Made by a program: the position numbers and the translations under genes
Part shown: positions 25,437-34,688 of the stretch, piece after piece
How positions within the stretch are numbered: position 1 is the first letter of the stretch
Layout of the letters: each line of letters starts with the position of its first letter
Assembly (NCBI RefSeq): GCF_028023555.1
Contig: NZ_JAQIOY010000001.1
Coordinates: forward strand, 124,001 to 188,000
DNA from: Thalassococcus_A lentus
GTDB lineage: Bacteria; Pseudomonadota; Alphaproteobacteria; Rhodobacterales; Rhodobacteraceae
DNA: 64,000 bases
Direction: 5' to 3'
Notes under the pieces: model-generated
Seen by the model: only the letters and a program-made list of their open reading frames with translations
Database searches by the model: none
Told to the model about the DNA's origin: nothing

Positions 25437-25465
25437 TGGCCGGGCCTCAAACCAGTTAGGGCCAG
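25436..25465. promoter_or_regulatory. Inverted repeat in the xsc promoter region
   Basis: CTGGCC (25436-25441) and GGCCAG (25460-25465) are separated by 18 bases, about 60-90 bases upstream of the xsc ATG. The position suits a transcription-factor site or a second leader hairpin. No regulator gene is in the window. Confidence 0.3.
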
Positions 25466-25490
25466 ATTGGCGCGCCGTCTAAAGCCAGAT

Positions 25491-26672
25491 TTATTTCAAT
25501 GCTGATTTTTGACGCGAAACAGCGTCAGATAACACCTCTGCCGCCGCCTTTCCCCAGGCATCCCAGTTCAGGGTCTGCTCATATTCTGCGCGGGACGATG
25601 CGCTCAGCGCAGCATAAGCGTTCGGATCACGGATCAGAGTGGAAACTCGATTCGCGAATTCCTCTGCGGTACTGCCCACCGGCAAAGCGTATCCGTTCAC
25701 CCCGTCACGGACCGGAACTCCCCCGACCCGAAAGCACAGCGAAGGAAGCGCAAAGGCCGATGCTTCGCAGAAGGCAAAGCCGTAGGATTCGAACGATGGC
25801 TGAACCAGAAAATGCGCGCGGGACAGGCAAGCATCAAAAGTCTCGGCCTGCTCTGGGATCGCCTTATTCAACTGCGGATGAACCGTCACCCATTCATTGC
25901 AGTGAAAATCCGGAGGCGTGCAGCCTACAACGGTCAATCGCGCGTCTATGCCATTCGCGCGCAGTGCCTGCATCGTGTCAAAAGCAATCGGGCCCCCCTT
26001 GGCAAACCAATCGCGACCGATCAACAACAGCTGGACCGGGCCGGATTGATCGATCTGTCGCGCGCCGGGCGGCGGCACATCGCCAATATTCGCACCCCAT
26101 GGCAAAAGATGGCAGTGACCTGCGTCGAGACCATAGCGTTGCTGCGCCTCTTGCAAGAGCCACTGCGACGGCCAGAGCAGTACGTCCATATTGCCGAAGA
26201 CGGTCTTTTCCTGCCGTTCCACCCAGCGATCCAGAATACCGCCGCCCGTGAATTTTCTATCGAACTGCTGTCCAACTTCGGACAAGCGATAGATCGTTTG
26301 GGTCGCGTCCGACGTGTAAGCGCGCACCAGCGGATAGGGGGCAGCGACTTTGTGCATGGACTGAAAGGAGTAAGCCCCAAACAGCACATCGTATTTGCCT
26401 TTGGACAATTCGGAACGAACACCGCGTGCGATCAACGGCGCCAGCAAAAGATGCGCCCGCCAGCGCGCCCTCAGGTTAAAGGATTCAGGAGCGCTCTGGA
26501 TCAGTCGACGAATGGGTTCGGCCATGTGCCACGACTGGCTCAGGATTGTGACCTCTCCGGCATGGGCGCGCAGAGCGTCATAGATGCGCGCGTTGCCACC
26601 GGAATAAAGATTGCGGTCCAATGGACTGTGATCGCACAAATACGCGATGTTTAACCGATTGTCGGTCTTCAT
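25491..26672 (-). CDS. Glycosyltransferase, GT-B fold (family 4-like)
   Basis: 393 residues. The N-terminal LNIAYLCDHSPLDRNLYSGG is an acceptor-side Rossmann entry. The C-terminal nucleotide-sugar half includes VQLLLIGRDWFAKGGPIAFD and the E-x7-E type motif in FESYGFAFCEASAFALPSL. It would transfer a sugar from a nucleotide donor during surface polysaccharide assembly. ATG 26672 follows GAGGCG; the extra codons upstream are not supported. It is divergent from the polymerase-like gene and belongs by content to the polysaccharide locus rather than to xsc. Confidence 0.85.
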   Translation of the reverse strand: MKTDNRLNIAYLCDHSPLDRNLYSGGNARIYDALRAHAGEVTILSQSWHMAEPIRRLIQSAPESFNLRARWRAHLLLAPLIARGVRSELSKGKYDVLFGAYSFQSMHKVAAPYPLVRAYTSDATQTIYRLSEVGQQFDRKFTGGGILDRWVERQEKTVFGNMDVLLWPSQWLLQEAQQRYGLDAGHCHLLPWGANIGDVPPPGARQIDQSGPVQLLLIGRDWFAKGGPIAFDTMQALRANGIDARLTVVGCTPPDFHCNEWVTVHPQLNKAIPEQAETFDACLSRAHFLVQPSFESYGFAFCEASAFALPSLCFRVGGVPVRDGVNGYALPVGSTAEEFANRVSTLIRDPNAYAALSASSRAEYEQTLNWDAWGKAAAEVLSDAVSRQKSALK

Positions 26673-26878
26673 TGGTCGCCTCACACCCGATTCACCAGAT
26701 TACCCGCGGGCCTTGCCATGGTTTTGCGGCAAGAGTTTGGCCCACCGTGTCTGGGACATAGGCAATCCAGCAAATCAAGCAGTTTTGAAGCCGATTTCAT
26801 GAATTCGGCCCATTGCTGACGCGACATTGCCAAAGCCGGATGGTAAACAGTTTCCTCGTTCGGACAAGTTTGAGGCCC

Positions 26879-28276
26879 ATGCCCAATCCTATTGCATTCC
26901 TGATGCTGGCCATCTGGCCGCTGGTCGCCATGGCGCTGTTTGGGCGTTTCAAGGCCGATCGTGCATTGGTTTGGACCATGATGATGGGCTATCTTTTACT
27001 GCCCGAACCCCCAGCGGTTTTTGACCTGCCTTTGATGCCGCCCTTGGGCAAGCATAACATTCCGGCATTGGCCGCGTTCATGATTGCGCTGTGGCGGTAC
27101 GGATATGATGGGCCACTGCTTCCGACAAGCTGGGTCGCAAAAATCCTGATCCTGACGTTTGTTTTGTCTCCGATCATGACGGTCCTGACCAACGATGAAC
27201 CGGTCTTCTTTGGCCAGGTCGGCCTGCCTGGCCTTGCGGTCAAAGATGCCTTGGCGCTGATCCTGCAGCAATTCCTGCTGGTTCTGCCTTTCCTGCTTGC
27301 CCGGCAGTTCCTCGCATCGGGCGGCGCACAACGTGAATTGCTGATGGCACTTATGATTGGCGGCCTGTTCTACTCGTTGCTGATGCTGATCGAAATGCGT
27401 CTTTCGCCACAGCTGAACCTCTGGGTCTATGGCTACTATCAGCACCTGTTCGGGCAATCGATCCGCTTTGGTGGCTACAGGCCTGTGGTCTTCTTGTATC
27501 ACGGCATTTGGGTTGCCTTCTTCTGCATGACCTCTGTGGTATCCGCCTACGCTCTGTGGCGCATGGACACGCAAAGCAACCGCTGGAAATTCCTAGCGGC
27601 CGCTCTGTACCTGACCATGATCCTGTTTCTGGCAAAGTCGCTGGGTGCTTTGATCTTTGTCGTGATGCTGGTTCCAATGGTTGTTCTGCTTGGACCTGTC
27701 ACACAGATCAAAGTGGCGATCGTCATTGGATCACTGGCTGTGGCCTACCCGGTTCTCAAGGGCGCAAATCTTGTTCCCCAAGATCGTTTGCTCAACGCAG
27801 CTGCAAGCATTGATGCAGACCGCGCCGCTTCGCTTGAGTTCCGTTTTGACAACGAACAAACGCTGCTGGATCGGGCCTACATTAAGCCGGTTTTTGGCTG
27901 GGGCAGTTGGGGGCGAAATCACATACTCGACCCGGTGTCTGGCAATATCCTGACCGTAACAGATGGTCGCTGGATCATTGTCATCGGCGTCTATGGCTGG
28001 GTCGGGTTTCTGGCGGAATTCGGACTGCTAGTCTGGCCTCTGGTCCTGCTCTGGCGCGAATCCATCGCACAGCGGGATAAACCCGTGTCGCCCTTGATTG
28101 CGCCGCTGTCACTGATCCTTGCGATCAACATTTTTGACATGCTGCCGAACGCAACACTGACGCCGCTGACCTGGCTGATTGCCGGCGCGCTCATGGGCTA
28201 TGCCGAACAGCTCCGAGCCGAACGGCTCAAGCTCCAAAAATACGTGTCCACTTTGAAATGGCAGTCCATCCTGTGA
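26879..28276 (+). CDS. O-antigen polymerase/ligase-like membrane protein
   Basis: 465 residues with about 11-12 membrane helices and a larger periplasmic loop late in the protein (around FRFDNEQTLLDRAYIKPVFGWGSWGR). That placement, and the F-G-W-G-x-W-G-R motif near the loop end, is seen in Wzy/WaaL-like polysaccharide polymerases and ligases. It sits between glycosyltransferase genes, consistent with assembly or export of a surface polymer. ATG 26879 was chosen over an upstream TTG because the upstream codons are not membrane-like. The exact role (polymerase versus ligase) cannot be told. Confidence 0.75.
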   Translation: MPNPIAFLMLAIWPLVAMALFGRFKADRALVWTMMMGYLLLPEPPAVFDLPLMPPLGKHNIPALAAFMIALWRYGYDGPLLPTSWVAKILILTFVLSPIMTVLTNDEPVFFGQVGLPGLAVKDALALILQQFLLVLPFLLARQFLASGGAQRELLMALMIGGLFYSLLMLIEMRLSPQLNLWVYGYYQHLFGQSIRFGGYRPVVFLYHGIWVAFFCMTSVVSAYALWRMDTQSNRWKFLAAALYLTMILFLAKSLGALIFVVMLVPMVVLLGPVTQIKVAIVIGSLAVAYPVLKGANLVPQDRLLNAAASIDADRAASLEFRFDNEQTLLDRAYIKPVFGWGSWGRNHILDPVSGNILTVTDGRWIIVIGVYGWVGFLAEFGLLVWPLVLLWRESIAQRDKPVSPLIAPLSLILAINIFDMLPNATLTPLTWLIAGALMGYAEQLRAERLKLQKYVSTLKWQSIL

Positions 28277-29574
28277 CCGCGAAAAAGCCCAGAGTTCTTG
28301 CAATCGCCGAGGCTGCGAATCCCGAATGGGTGTCTGTCCCGCTCGTCGGATGGTCACTGGCCGCGGCGCTGCGTGAGGTGGCAGACGTTCATATCGTTAC
28401 GCAAATCCGCAACCGGGATGCTTTTGTGCGCGCCGGGATGGTTGAAGGGCAGGACTTTACTGCGATCGACTCGGAAACCTTTGCAAGACCGATGTGGAAA
28501 CTGGCCGAAAAGCTGCGGATGGGTGAGGGCAAAGGCTGGACCATGGTTCAGGCCATCAACGCCCTGTCCTATCCTTGGTTTGAACGGCTTGTCTGGCGGC
28601 AATTTGGCAACGCTATTCGCGCTGGCGAATACGACGTCGTTCATCGCATCACGCCGCTGTCGCCAACAATCTCCTCTTCGCTTGCTGGCAAATGCGCCAG
28701 CGCTGGTGTTCCGTTTGTTTTGGGTCCGCTCAATGGTGGGGTGCCTTGGCCCAAGGGGTTCGAAGCGGAACGTCAGGCAGAAAAAGAATGGCTGAGCTAT
28801 GTTCGGTCTGCTTACAAAGTTCTGCCCGGGCGAACTGCGACCCTGCGCAATGCCAGTGCTGTCTTGGTCGGCTCACGGCATACGGAATCCGAAGTCCCTT
28901 CCCAGTTCCGAGACAGATGCATTTTCATCCCTGAGAACGGGATTGACCCCAGTCGGTTCAACCGCGTCGCACAGCCAGAGGATGGCCCGCTGCGCGCGGC
29001 CTTTGTGGGCCGTTTGGTGCCCTACAAAGGTGCGGACATGCTGTTTCAAGCGGCAGCCCCGCTTTTGCGTGACGGCCGGATGCAACTGGACATGATTGGC
29101 GACGGTCCAATGATGCCAGAGCTAACGGCTCTCGCCCGGTCTTTGGAAATCGAACACTCGGTTACGTTCCACGGTTGGAAAGCGCATGAAGAGGTTCAGG
29201 ATATCCTGTGCCGATCCCACATTCTGTCATTTCCTTCGATACGCGAGTTCGGCGGGGGTGTCGTACTGGAGGCGATGGCGCTGGGTGTTGTGCCCCTGAT
29301 TGTCGACTACGCGGGTCCCGGCGAACTGGTCGTACCCGGAACAGGGTTAAAAGTGCCCTGCGGCACGAGATCCGAAATCATCGAGGCATTTGCCGCGAAA
29401 CTGGAGAGTTTGATGAACGATCCAAGCGGTCTGCCTGCCATGGCCACAGCAGCGCGCGACCGAGTCCAAAGCCATTTTTTGTGGTCGCAAAAGGCGCGGC
29501 AGGTTCGACAGGTCTATGATTGGGCTCTGAACAGCGAAACTGCGCAAAAGCCACAGTTCTTTGACAAGACCTGA
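28258..29574 (+). CDS. Glycosyltransferase family 4 protein
   Basis: 438 residues. The C-terminal GT-B half has RAAFVGRLVPYKGADMLFQA, MIGDGPMMPELTALARSLEI, FHGWKAHEEVQDILCRSHIL and the E-x7-E motif in REFGGGVVLEAMALGVVP. It overlaps the preceding polymerase-like gene by 19 bases if ATG 28258 is used. An alternative GTG at 28273 would give a four-base GTGA overlap and a protein five residues shorter. It acts in the same polysaccharide pathway. Donor and acceptor are unknown. Confidence 0.88.
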   Translation: MAVHPVTAKKPRVLAIAEAANPEWVSVPLVGWSLAAALREVADVHIVTQIRNRDAFVRAGMVEGQDFTAIDSETFARPMWKLAEKLRMGEGKGWTMVQAINALSYPWFERLVWRQFGNAIRAGEYDVVHRITPLSPTISSSLAGKCASAGVPFVLGPLNGGVPWPKGFEAERQAEKEWLSYVRSAYKVLPGRTATLRNASAVLVGSRHTESEVPSQFRDRCIFIPENGIDPSRFNRVAQPEDGPLRAAFVGRLVPYKGADMLFQAAAPLLRDGRMQLDMIGDGPMMPELTALARSLEIEHSVTFHGWKAHEEVQDILCRSHILSFPSIREFGGGVVLEAMALGVVPLIVDYAGPGELVVPGTGLKVPCGTRSEIIEAFAAKLESLMNDPSGLPAMATAARDRVQSHFLWSQKARQVRQVYDWALNSETAQKPQFFDKT

Positions 29575-29592
29575 AGGCTCGTTTGTGGACGG

Positions 29593-30093
29593 TCAGCCAG
29601 TTTGGTTTCCTGAGATGATCCGGGCCGGTATCCCTGCCACAGTTGCACCTTCTGGAACATCCTTGGTCACAACCGCATTGGCACCGATCACTGCGTGATC
29701 GCCAACGGAAAGCGGACCAATCAGTTTGGCGCCTGCACCAACATCCACATGACCACCCAAAACGACGGGCCCGGCTAAGGTGACCTGATGAAAGATCATG
29801 CAATTCACTCCGATTTTCGCGTCGGAATGAATGATGATCCCGGTCGGATGTGTCAGCCTGAGACCGCCACCGATTTCGGTATTCAGATGAATCTCTGACT
29901 GGCAGATCGTGGACCAGAACAAATGGTTCAACGCCCAATACTTGGACGCGACCTTACCCAGAACACCACCCCGTTTTCGCGCTGCCTGATATCGGCGCAA
30001 CGCCCGCATCAGTTTTTGGCCCGGATCCCAAAAACGACGGATGGCTTCACGGCTCCAATCGGGAACCTGCGCTGAAATACCGGTTTCCTGCAT
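29593..30093 (-). CDS. Serine-acetyltransferase-like hexapeptide-repeat acyltransferase
   Basis: 166 residues. The second half is a left-handed beta-helix of hexapeptide repeats (LTHPTGIIIHSDAKIGVNCM, VVLGGHVDVGAGAKLIGPLS, VGDHAVIGANAVVTKDVPEG). It includes the THP...H catalytic-type histidines of the CysE group. It is short compared with CysE and sits in a polysaccharide locus, so it is more likely to acetylate a sugar (WcaB-type) than serine. ATG 30093 (MQETGISAQVPDWSREA) was preferred to starts further upstream. It reads opposite to both neighbouring genes. Confidence 0.78.
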   Translation of the reverse strand: MQETGISAQVPDWSREAIRRFWDPGQKLMRALRRYQAARKRGGVLGKVASKYWALNHLFWSTICQSEIHLNTEIGGGLRLTHPTGIIIHSDAKIGVNCMIFHQVTLAGPVVLGGHVDVGAGAKLIGPLSVGDHAVIGANAVVTKDVPEGATVAGIPARIISGNQTG

Positions 30094-30313
30094 TTTTTGC
30101 CCCTGGCCTGCGAAACGCCGCAATACCGCCCAGAAATGATCTATCCTGCCGGTTAACGCAACAGTTGCACATCTGTTCGACAGCCATCTGTTGACGCAGG
30201 CATTGCCCTGCCCACACTTATGGCACCCGAACAAATGCGTGTTTGTATGTGTACCGCCGTTGTTTTCGGCCCCGAAAGAAAGACTATCTGATGGACCAAA
30301 AGGCCCAGATCAA

Positions 30314-32368
30314 ATGAGCGCCCCGGATCATTCTCCTTTGCCATATCGCAGCGATATCGACGGCCTGCGCGCTATCGCTGTTCTGTCCGTTGTGCTCTAC
30401 CACTTTGGCCTGCCTCTGCGCGGCGGGTTTGTCGGCGTGGACATCTTCTTTGTCATTTCGGGTTACCTGATCGGCGGTATTCTCTGGCGGGAATACGATT
30501 CAACCGGCCGTGTCTGGTTGCGCAACTTCTATGCCCGCCGGTTCCGGCGACTCGCGCCTGCCTTTTTTGTCGTGGCTTTGGTCACAACGCTCTTGGCCTA
30601 TGCGCTGATGTTGCCGTTTGAATTTCGTGAATTCGGCAAGAGCCTGATTGCGGCAACGGTTTATCTGTCAAATGTGCTGTTCTTCAGAAGCGCCGGATAC
30701 TTCGACAGTGCGTCCGATGAAAAACCGCTGCTTCACACATGGTCTCTGGCGGTCGAAGAACAGTTCTACATCTTTCTGCCGCTGTTCATTTTGGTGCTGG
30801 CGCGTTGGCGGCGCGGCCTGTTGTTCGGCCTGATCGCAGTCTGGGCCGCGTCATTTGCAGCATGTGTCTTGCTGACACCCAGAATGTCCGAAGCGGCATT
30901 CTTTCTTTTTCCGTTCCGCGCGTGGGAGATGCTAAGCGGTGTTCTGCTCGCAATCTGGAGCTATGAAACCAGCCGCACGGCACGGGGATATGCGGTTCTG
31001 TCTTGGCTGGGTCTGATCCTGATCGGCGTTTCGATCCTGTTTATCCCGGCAGGCCCGCTGTTCCCCGGCATTCTGGTGATTGGGCCTGTCGTCGGGACCG
31101 TTTTGCTCCTCGCCAACGGCGCAGGCGACAACAGCGTGAACCGATTGCTTTGTCATCCCTACGCGGTCTTTTTTGGGCTGATTTCCTATTCGCTATACTT
31201 GTGGCATTGGCCAGTGTTTGTTCTGTCGACTTACCTGCGGGATGGCCACGCCAATCTATTCGAGTCAGGTCTATGGATGATCCTGAGCGTTGGTCTGGCA
31301 TGGCTGACCTGGCGGTTCATTGAAAACCCGGTCCGCTATGCGCGCAAACTCTCCGGCGCATTGGTCTTTGCCGGCACTGCCTGCGCATCAATCATCTTGT
31401 TGGGCATCGGCGGGTGGCTGTTCACACAAGACGGGCTGCCGGATCGCTTTGACAGCCGGGCGGGTGTTCACATCGCGGCATCCGGTGATTTCCTGCAGGA
31501 TTGGAGTCGTTGCTACATTGCGCAAGAGTTGCCTCTGGATGGTCTGGAAGTGTGCCCGATCGGACCTGACGGCGAACCAAAGGTTCTAGTCTGGGGCGAC
31601 AGCCACGTGCGCGCCTATCGCGACGGGTTGGACTTGGCCGCACACGAGGCGCAGACCCCTGGCATCATCCTTTGGCGCGCAGGATGTGCTCCGGTCTTTG
31701 GGATGCGCAAGATCGAGTCGGCAGCCACACGTGCGCAGGACACGCAATGCACGCAGGCCAACGTGCAGATCAAACAGGCCTTGGGACGGCTGGACAGCGT
31801 CGAATCCGTTCTTCTGATCGGGCGCTGGGGTTACTATGCTGAAGGGCGCGGTGTCGGCTTTGATCAGCACAACGAAATAGCGCTGTTTCCCACGGACATG
31901 GCACCACGGGACGATCAGGTTCAGGCGCAGTTGCTGGCCGAAGTAGCGGAAACAACCGTTTCGTATTTCCACAACCATTTTGACAATGTGTATGTGCTGC
32001 GCCAAACGCCCGAAATTCCATATTACGACAGCCGAAAAGCGGCACGCGAAGCCGCGCATCAAGGATGGCCCTTGGCGGCGAAACCTCAGACTCAAAACGC
32101 GGTGTCCCGCGATATGCTGGCTGTGCGAACAGCTTTGGCAGATGCACCATGGACGGATCTGGCAGAACGCGGTGTAATCACCCTGATCGATCCTTGGCCA
32201 ATGTTCTGCGAGGGCGCTTTGTGTCACGCCGTGCATGGGGGTGTTGGCCAATACTTTGACAACAACCACGTCACCAATTCGGCGGCGATGCGCGTGCGGT
32301 CTCTTTTCCAGCCTGTGTTCGACAAGGACCGACGCCAAACAGCCCTGATCGAACAGGACGGTCAATGA
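30314..32368 (+). CDS. Two-domain acyltransferase (OafA-like membrane domain plus SGNH domain)
   Basis: 684 residues. An acyltransferase-3 membrane domain (about 10-360, about ten helices) begins YRSDIDGLRAIAVLSVVLYH with the conserved D-G-L-R-A...H pattern. It is fused to a periplasmic SGNH hydrolase-like domain with Ser430 in VWGDSHVR and a D649-N-N-H652 (D-x-x-H) motif. Such proteins O-acetylate lipopolysaccharide or exopolysaccharide. The stop overlaps the GMC oxidoreductase start by four bases. ATG 30314 is chosen because the family motif begins shortly after it. Confidence 0.9.
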   Translation: MSAPDHSPLPYRSDIDGLRAIAVLSVVLYHFGLPLRGGFVGVDIFFVISGYLIGGILWREYDSTGRVWLRNFYARRFRRLAPAFFVVALVTTLLAYALMLPFEFREFGKSLIAATVYLSNVLFFRSAGYFDSASDEKPLLHTWSLAVEEQFYIFLPLFILVLARWRRGLLFGLIAVWAASFAACVLLTPRMSEAAFFLFPFRAWEMLSGVLLAIWSYETSRTARGYAVLSWLGLILIGVSILFIPAGPLFPGILVIGPVVGTVLLLANGAGDNSVNRLLCHPYAVFFGLISYSLYLWHWPVFVLSTYLRDGHANLFESGLWMILSVGLAWLTWRFIENPVRYARKLSGALVFAGTACASIILLGIGGWLFTQDGLPDRFDSRAGVHIAASGDFLQDWSRCYIAQELPLDGLEVCPIGPDGEPKVLVWGDSHVRAYRDGLDLAAHEAQTPGIILWRAGCAPVFGMRKIESAATRAQDTQCTQANVQIKQALGRLDSVESVLLIGRWGYYAEGRGVGFDQHNEIALFPTDMAPRDDQVQAQLLAEVAETTVSYFHNHFDNVYVLRQTPEIPYYDSRKAAREAAHQGWPLAAKPQTQNAVSRDMLAVRTALADAPWTDLAERGVITLIDPWPMFCEGALCHAVHGGVGQYFDNNHVTNSAAMRVRSLFQPVFDKDRRQTALIEQDGQ

Positions 32369-33921
32369 GTCATCCACTGGCAGAAATCCAATGGGATGCC
32401 ATCGTTGTCGGGACCGGGATTGGCGGTGGGACCATTGGCCGGGCTTTAGCCGAGGCAGGCCACCGTGTGCTCTTTCTCGAAAAGGGACGGGGTGGGCATC
32501 GGTCAGAGCGCAACGGCTTATCCGAGATTTTCGTCCCCGAGGCACGCGCAGCCAGAGGCCTATGGCCGGACCCTCTTCACGTGACACTGAATGGTCAAGA
32601 AACCGCGTTCTACGCGCCTCTTGGGTCTGGCGTCGGAGGGTCGTCGGCCTTCTACGCGGCAACCCTGGAGCGCCCCGAGCGGCACGATCTGGACAGCTCC
32701 GACTCGCATCCCTCAGGCGGTTGGGCCGTCGGATTTGATGCGATGCTACCATGGTACGAGGAAGCCGCCCGCGTCTATCGGGTTTATGGAACCGATGATC
32801 CCTTATCGCCGGAGCCTCCATTGCCGCTACGCAATGCGCCGGAGCTTGGCCCCGTCGAAAAAAGCCTGATGGATAGTTTTCGGGCAGCGGGCCTGCACCC
32901 TTATCATGCTCATACGGCGATCGAACGTCTTGAGGGGTGTGAAAACTGTCTGGGTGTGAAATGCCCAAAGCCCTGCAAGATGGATGGCCGATCTGCTGGC
33001 GTAGAGCCGGCTATGGCAACCGGAAACGCCGAAGTTTTGACCGAGGCCGAAGTCATCCGGATTGACGCGGATCAGACACGGGTTAACGGATTGATGGTTC
33101 GTGTGGATGGCAAGGAGCATAGGTTTCGGGCCAAGCGCTACATTCTGGCTGGCGGCGCACTGGGGTCACCCAGATTGTTGCTTGCCTCAGCAAATGAGAA
33201 CTGGCCGGACGGTTTGGCCAATCGTTCTGGTCTGGTTGGTCGAAACCTCATGTTCCATCTCAACGAGATGTTCGCCCTGTGGCCCCGTGATGCCATCGAT
33301 GGACCCGCGACAAAGGCAATATCCCTCAGGGATCTATACCACGCAGAAGGAACCCACTACGGCACCATTCAGGCCATGGGCATCCGCGCGAGCTATGGTG
33401 AAATCGTTCACTATCTCAATCGGATGCTCGCCCAATCCACATTGCCCGGTGCCAAGCGTCTTGCGCCATTGTCGCGCATTCCAGCCGCGTTGGCGCATCG
33501 AATGCTGGGCAGCGCGCAAATCTTTGTGGGTCTGATGGAAGACCTGCCCTATCCGGAAAACCGTGTCACATTCGATCCGGACCAGCCTGAGCGGCTATCT
33601 GTTGACTACCGTTATTCATCTGAACTGCTGGCCCGCCGAAAGGCGTTCCGGCGCGCTATAAAACGCGCATTCAAGGGACATCGGCGCTTGTTTCTGGGTC
33701 AACAGCCAGATCTGAATTACGGCCACCCCTGCGGAACCCTGCGGTTTGGCACTGATCCGGAAAAATCGGTTTTGAATGCAGACTGCCGGGCGCATGATCT
33801 GACGAACCTGTGGGTCACTGATTCCAGCTTTATGCCCACGTCCATGGGTGTAAACCCGTCATTGACGATTGCCGCAAACGCCTTGCGCGTGGCCAGTACA
33901 TTTAACGAGGAACCCCAATGA
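32365..33921 (+). CDS. GMC-family FAD-dependent oxidoreductase
   Basis: 518 residues. The N-terminal FAD dinucleotide motif is AIVVGTGIGGGTIGRALAEA, followed by VLFLEKGRGG. A C-x2-C-x4-C-x3-C cluster is near residue 195 (GCENCLGVKCPKPCKMDGRS). The C-terminal GMC signature includes HPCGTLRFGTDPEKSVLN, and LWVTDSSFMPTSMGVNPSLT is split around the catalytic region. It probably oxidises an alcohol of a sugar or lipid. It is coupled by four-base overlaps to the acyltransferase before it and the SDR after it, suggesting a shared pathway in polysaccharide modification. Confidence 0.85.
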   Translation: MSHPLAEIQWDAIVVGTGIGGGTIGRALAEAGHRVLFLEKGRGGHRSERNGLSEIFVPEARAARGLWPDPLHVTLNGQETAFYAPLGSGVGGSSAFYAATLERPERHDLDSSDSHPSGGWAVGFDAMLPWYEEAARVYRVYGTDDPLSPEPPLPLRNAPELGPVEKSLMDSFRAAGLHPYHAHTAIERLEGCENCLGVKCPKPCKMDGRSAGVEPAMATGNAEVLTEAEVIRIDADQTRVNGLMVRVDGKEHRFRAKRYILAGGALGSPRLLLASANENWPDGLANRSGLVGRNLMFHLNEMFALWPRDAIDGPATKAISLRDLYHAEGTHYGTIQAMGIRASYGEIVHYLNRMLAQSTLPGAKRLAPLSRIPAALAHRMLGSAQIFVGLMEDLPYPENRVTFDPDQPERLSVDYRYSSELLARRKAFRRAIKRAFKGHRRLFLGQQPDLNYGHPCGTLRFGTDPEKSVLNADCRAHDLTNLWVTDSSFMPTSMGVNPSLTIAANALRVASTFNEEPQ

Positions 33922-34685
33922 CACGTCTGACACCCCAAGATGGCATCGCCGTCGTAACAGGCGCGGGTTCCGGGCTGGGCCGTGCCTTGGCGACTAACCT
34001 GACGGAACAGGGTTTTCAGGTAGTCGGTCTTGGAAGGCGTCTGGCTGCACTTGAGGAAACTCAAGCGATTGCACAGGCGGGCCGTTTCATTCCCATGCCC
34101 GTCGACGTGGCAGACCCCGAGGCGGTTACCAGGGCTTTTGCAAAAATCCGGGAAACGCATGGCGCCATTGCGCTGCTTATCAACAACGCTGCCGTTTATC
34201 CGCGCAAGGATGTTCTCGACGAAACCGCGACCAGCTTCATGCATAGTGTTGCGGTCAATCTTGGTGGCACATTTGCCTGCAGCCGGGCCGCCTTGGACAG
34301 TATGGTTGAAACTGGCCACGGGCGCATTCTGAACGTCGCGACCTTTGCCGATCTCGATCCACTCCCGGCCAGCAGTGCCTATTCCGTATCAAAAGGCGCA
34401 GCCCGGATTTTGACACGCGCCCTGATCGCGGATCTGGCTGATCGTTTTCCCGGCATCGTGATTTCAGATTGGATGCCGGGCATGCTGAAAACCACAATGG
34501 GCATCCCGGATGGCCTGAGGCCGGAAGACTCTGCCAAATGGGGTGTTGAGCTGGCTTTGATGTGCGATCCATCCCTGACCGGAAGCATCTTTGAGATGGA
34601 TCGCGAGGTTCTGCCACCTCGCGGTTTAAAGGGCAAAATCAAGGACGCTGTCTTGATGCGTCGCCGGAAAGCGCGACAGCTCTGA
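33918..34685 (+). CDS. Short-chain dehydrogenase/reductase
   Basis: 255 residues. The NAD(P)-binding motif T14-G-A-G-S-G-L-G21, the LINNAAVYP (N-N-A) segment, and the catalytic Y-S-V-S-K define a classical SDR. Translationally coupled (ATGA) to the GMC oxidoreductase. A flavin oxidase followed by an SDR reductase is the arrangement used for two-step epimerisation of a hydroxyl (as in DprE1/DprE2), which is a hypothesis here, not a recognised orthology. Confidence 0.85.
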   Translation: MTRLTPQDGIAVVTGAGSGLGRALATNLTEQGFQVVGLGRRLAALEETQAIAQAGRFIPMPVDVADPEAVTRAFAKIRETHGAIALLINNAAVYPRKDVLDETATSFMHSVAVNLGGTFACSRAALDSMVETGHGRILNVATFADLDPLPASSAYSVSKGAARILTRALIADLADRFPGIVISDWMPGMLKTTMGIPDGLRPEDSAKWGVELALMCDPSLTGSIFEMDREVLPPRGLKGKIKDAVLMRRRKARQL

Positions 34686-34688
34686 AGG

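Noticed and set aside
31586..32968. 460-codon minus-strand frame across the acyltransferase and GMC genes
   Set aside because: Antisense to two well-supported coupled genes, and the composition is typical of a shadow frame.
25491..34685. Polysaccharide locus as a horizontally acquired island
   Set aside because: There is no integrase, tRNA junction, insertion sequence or evident shift in base composition at its borders; only gene content suggests variability.
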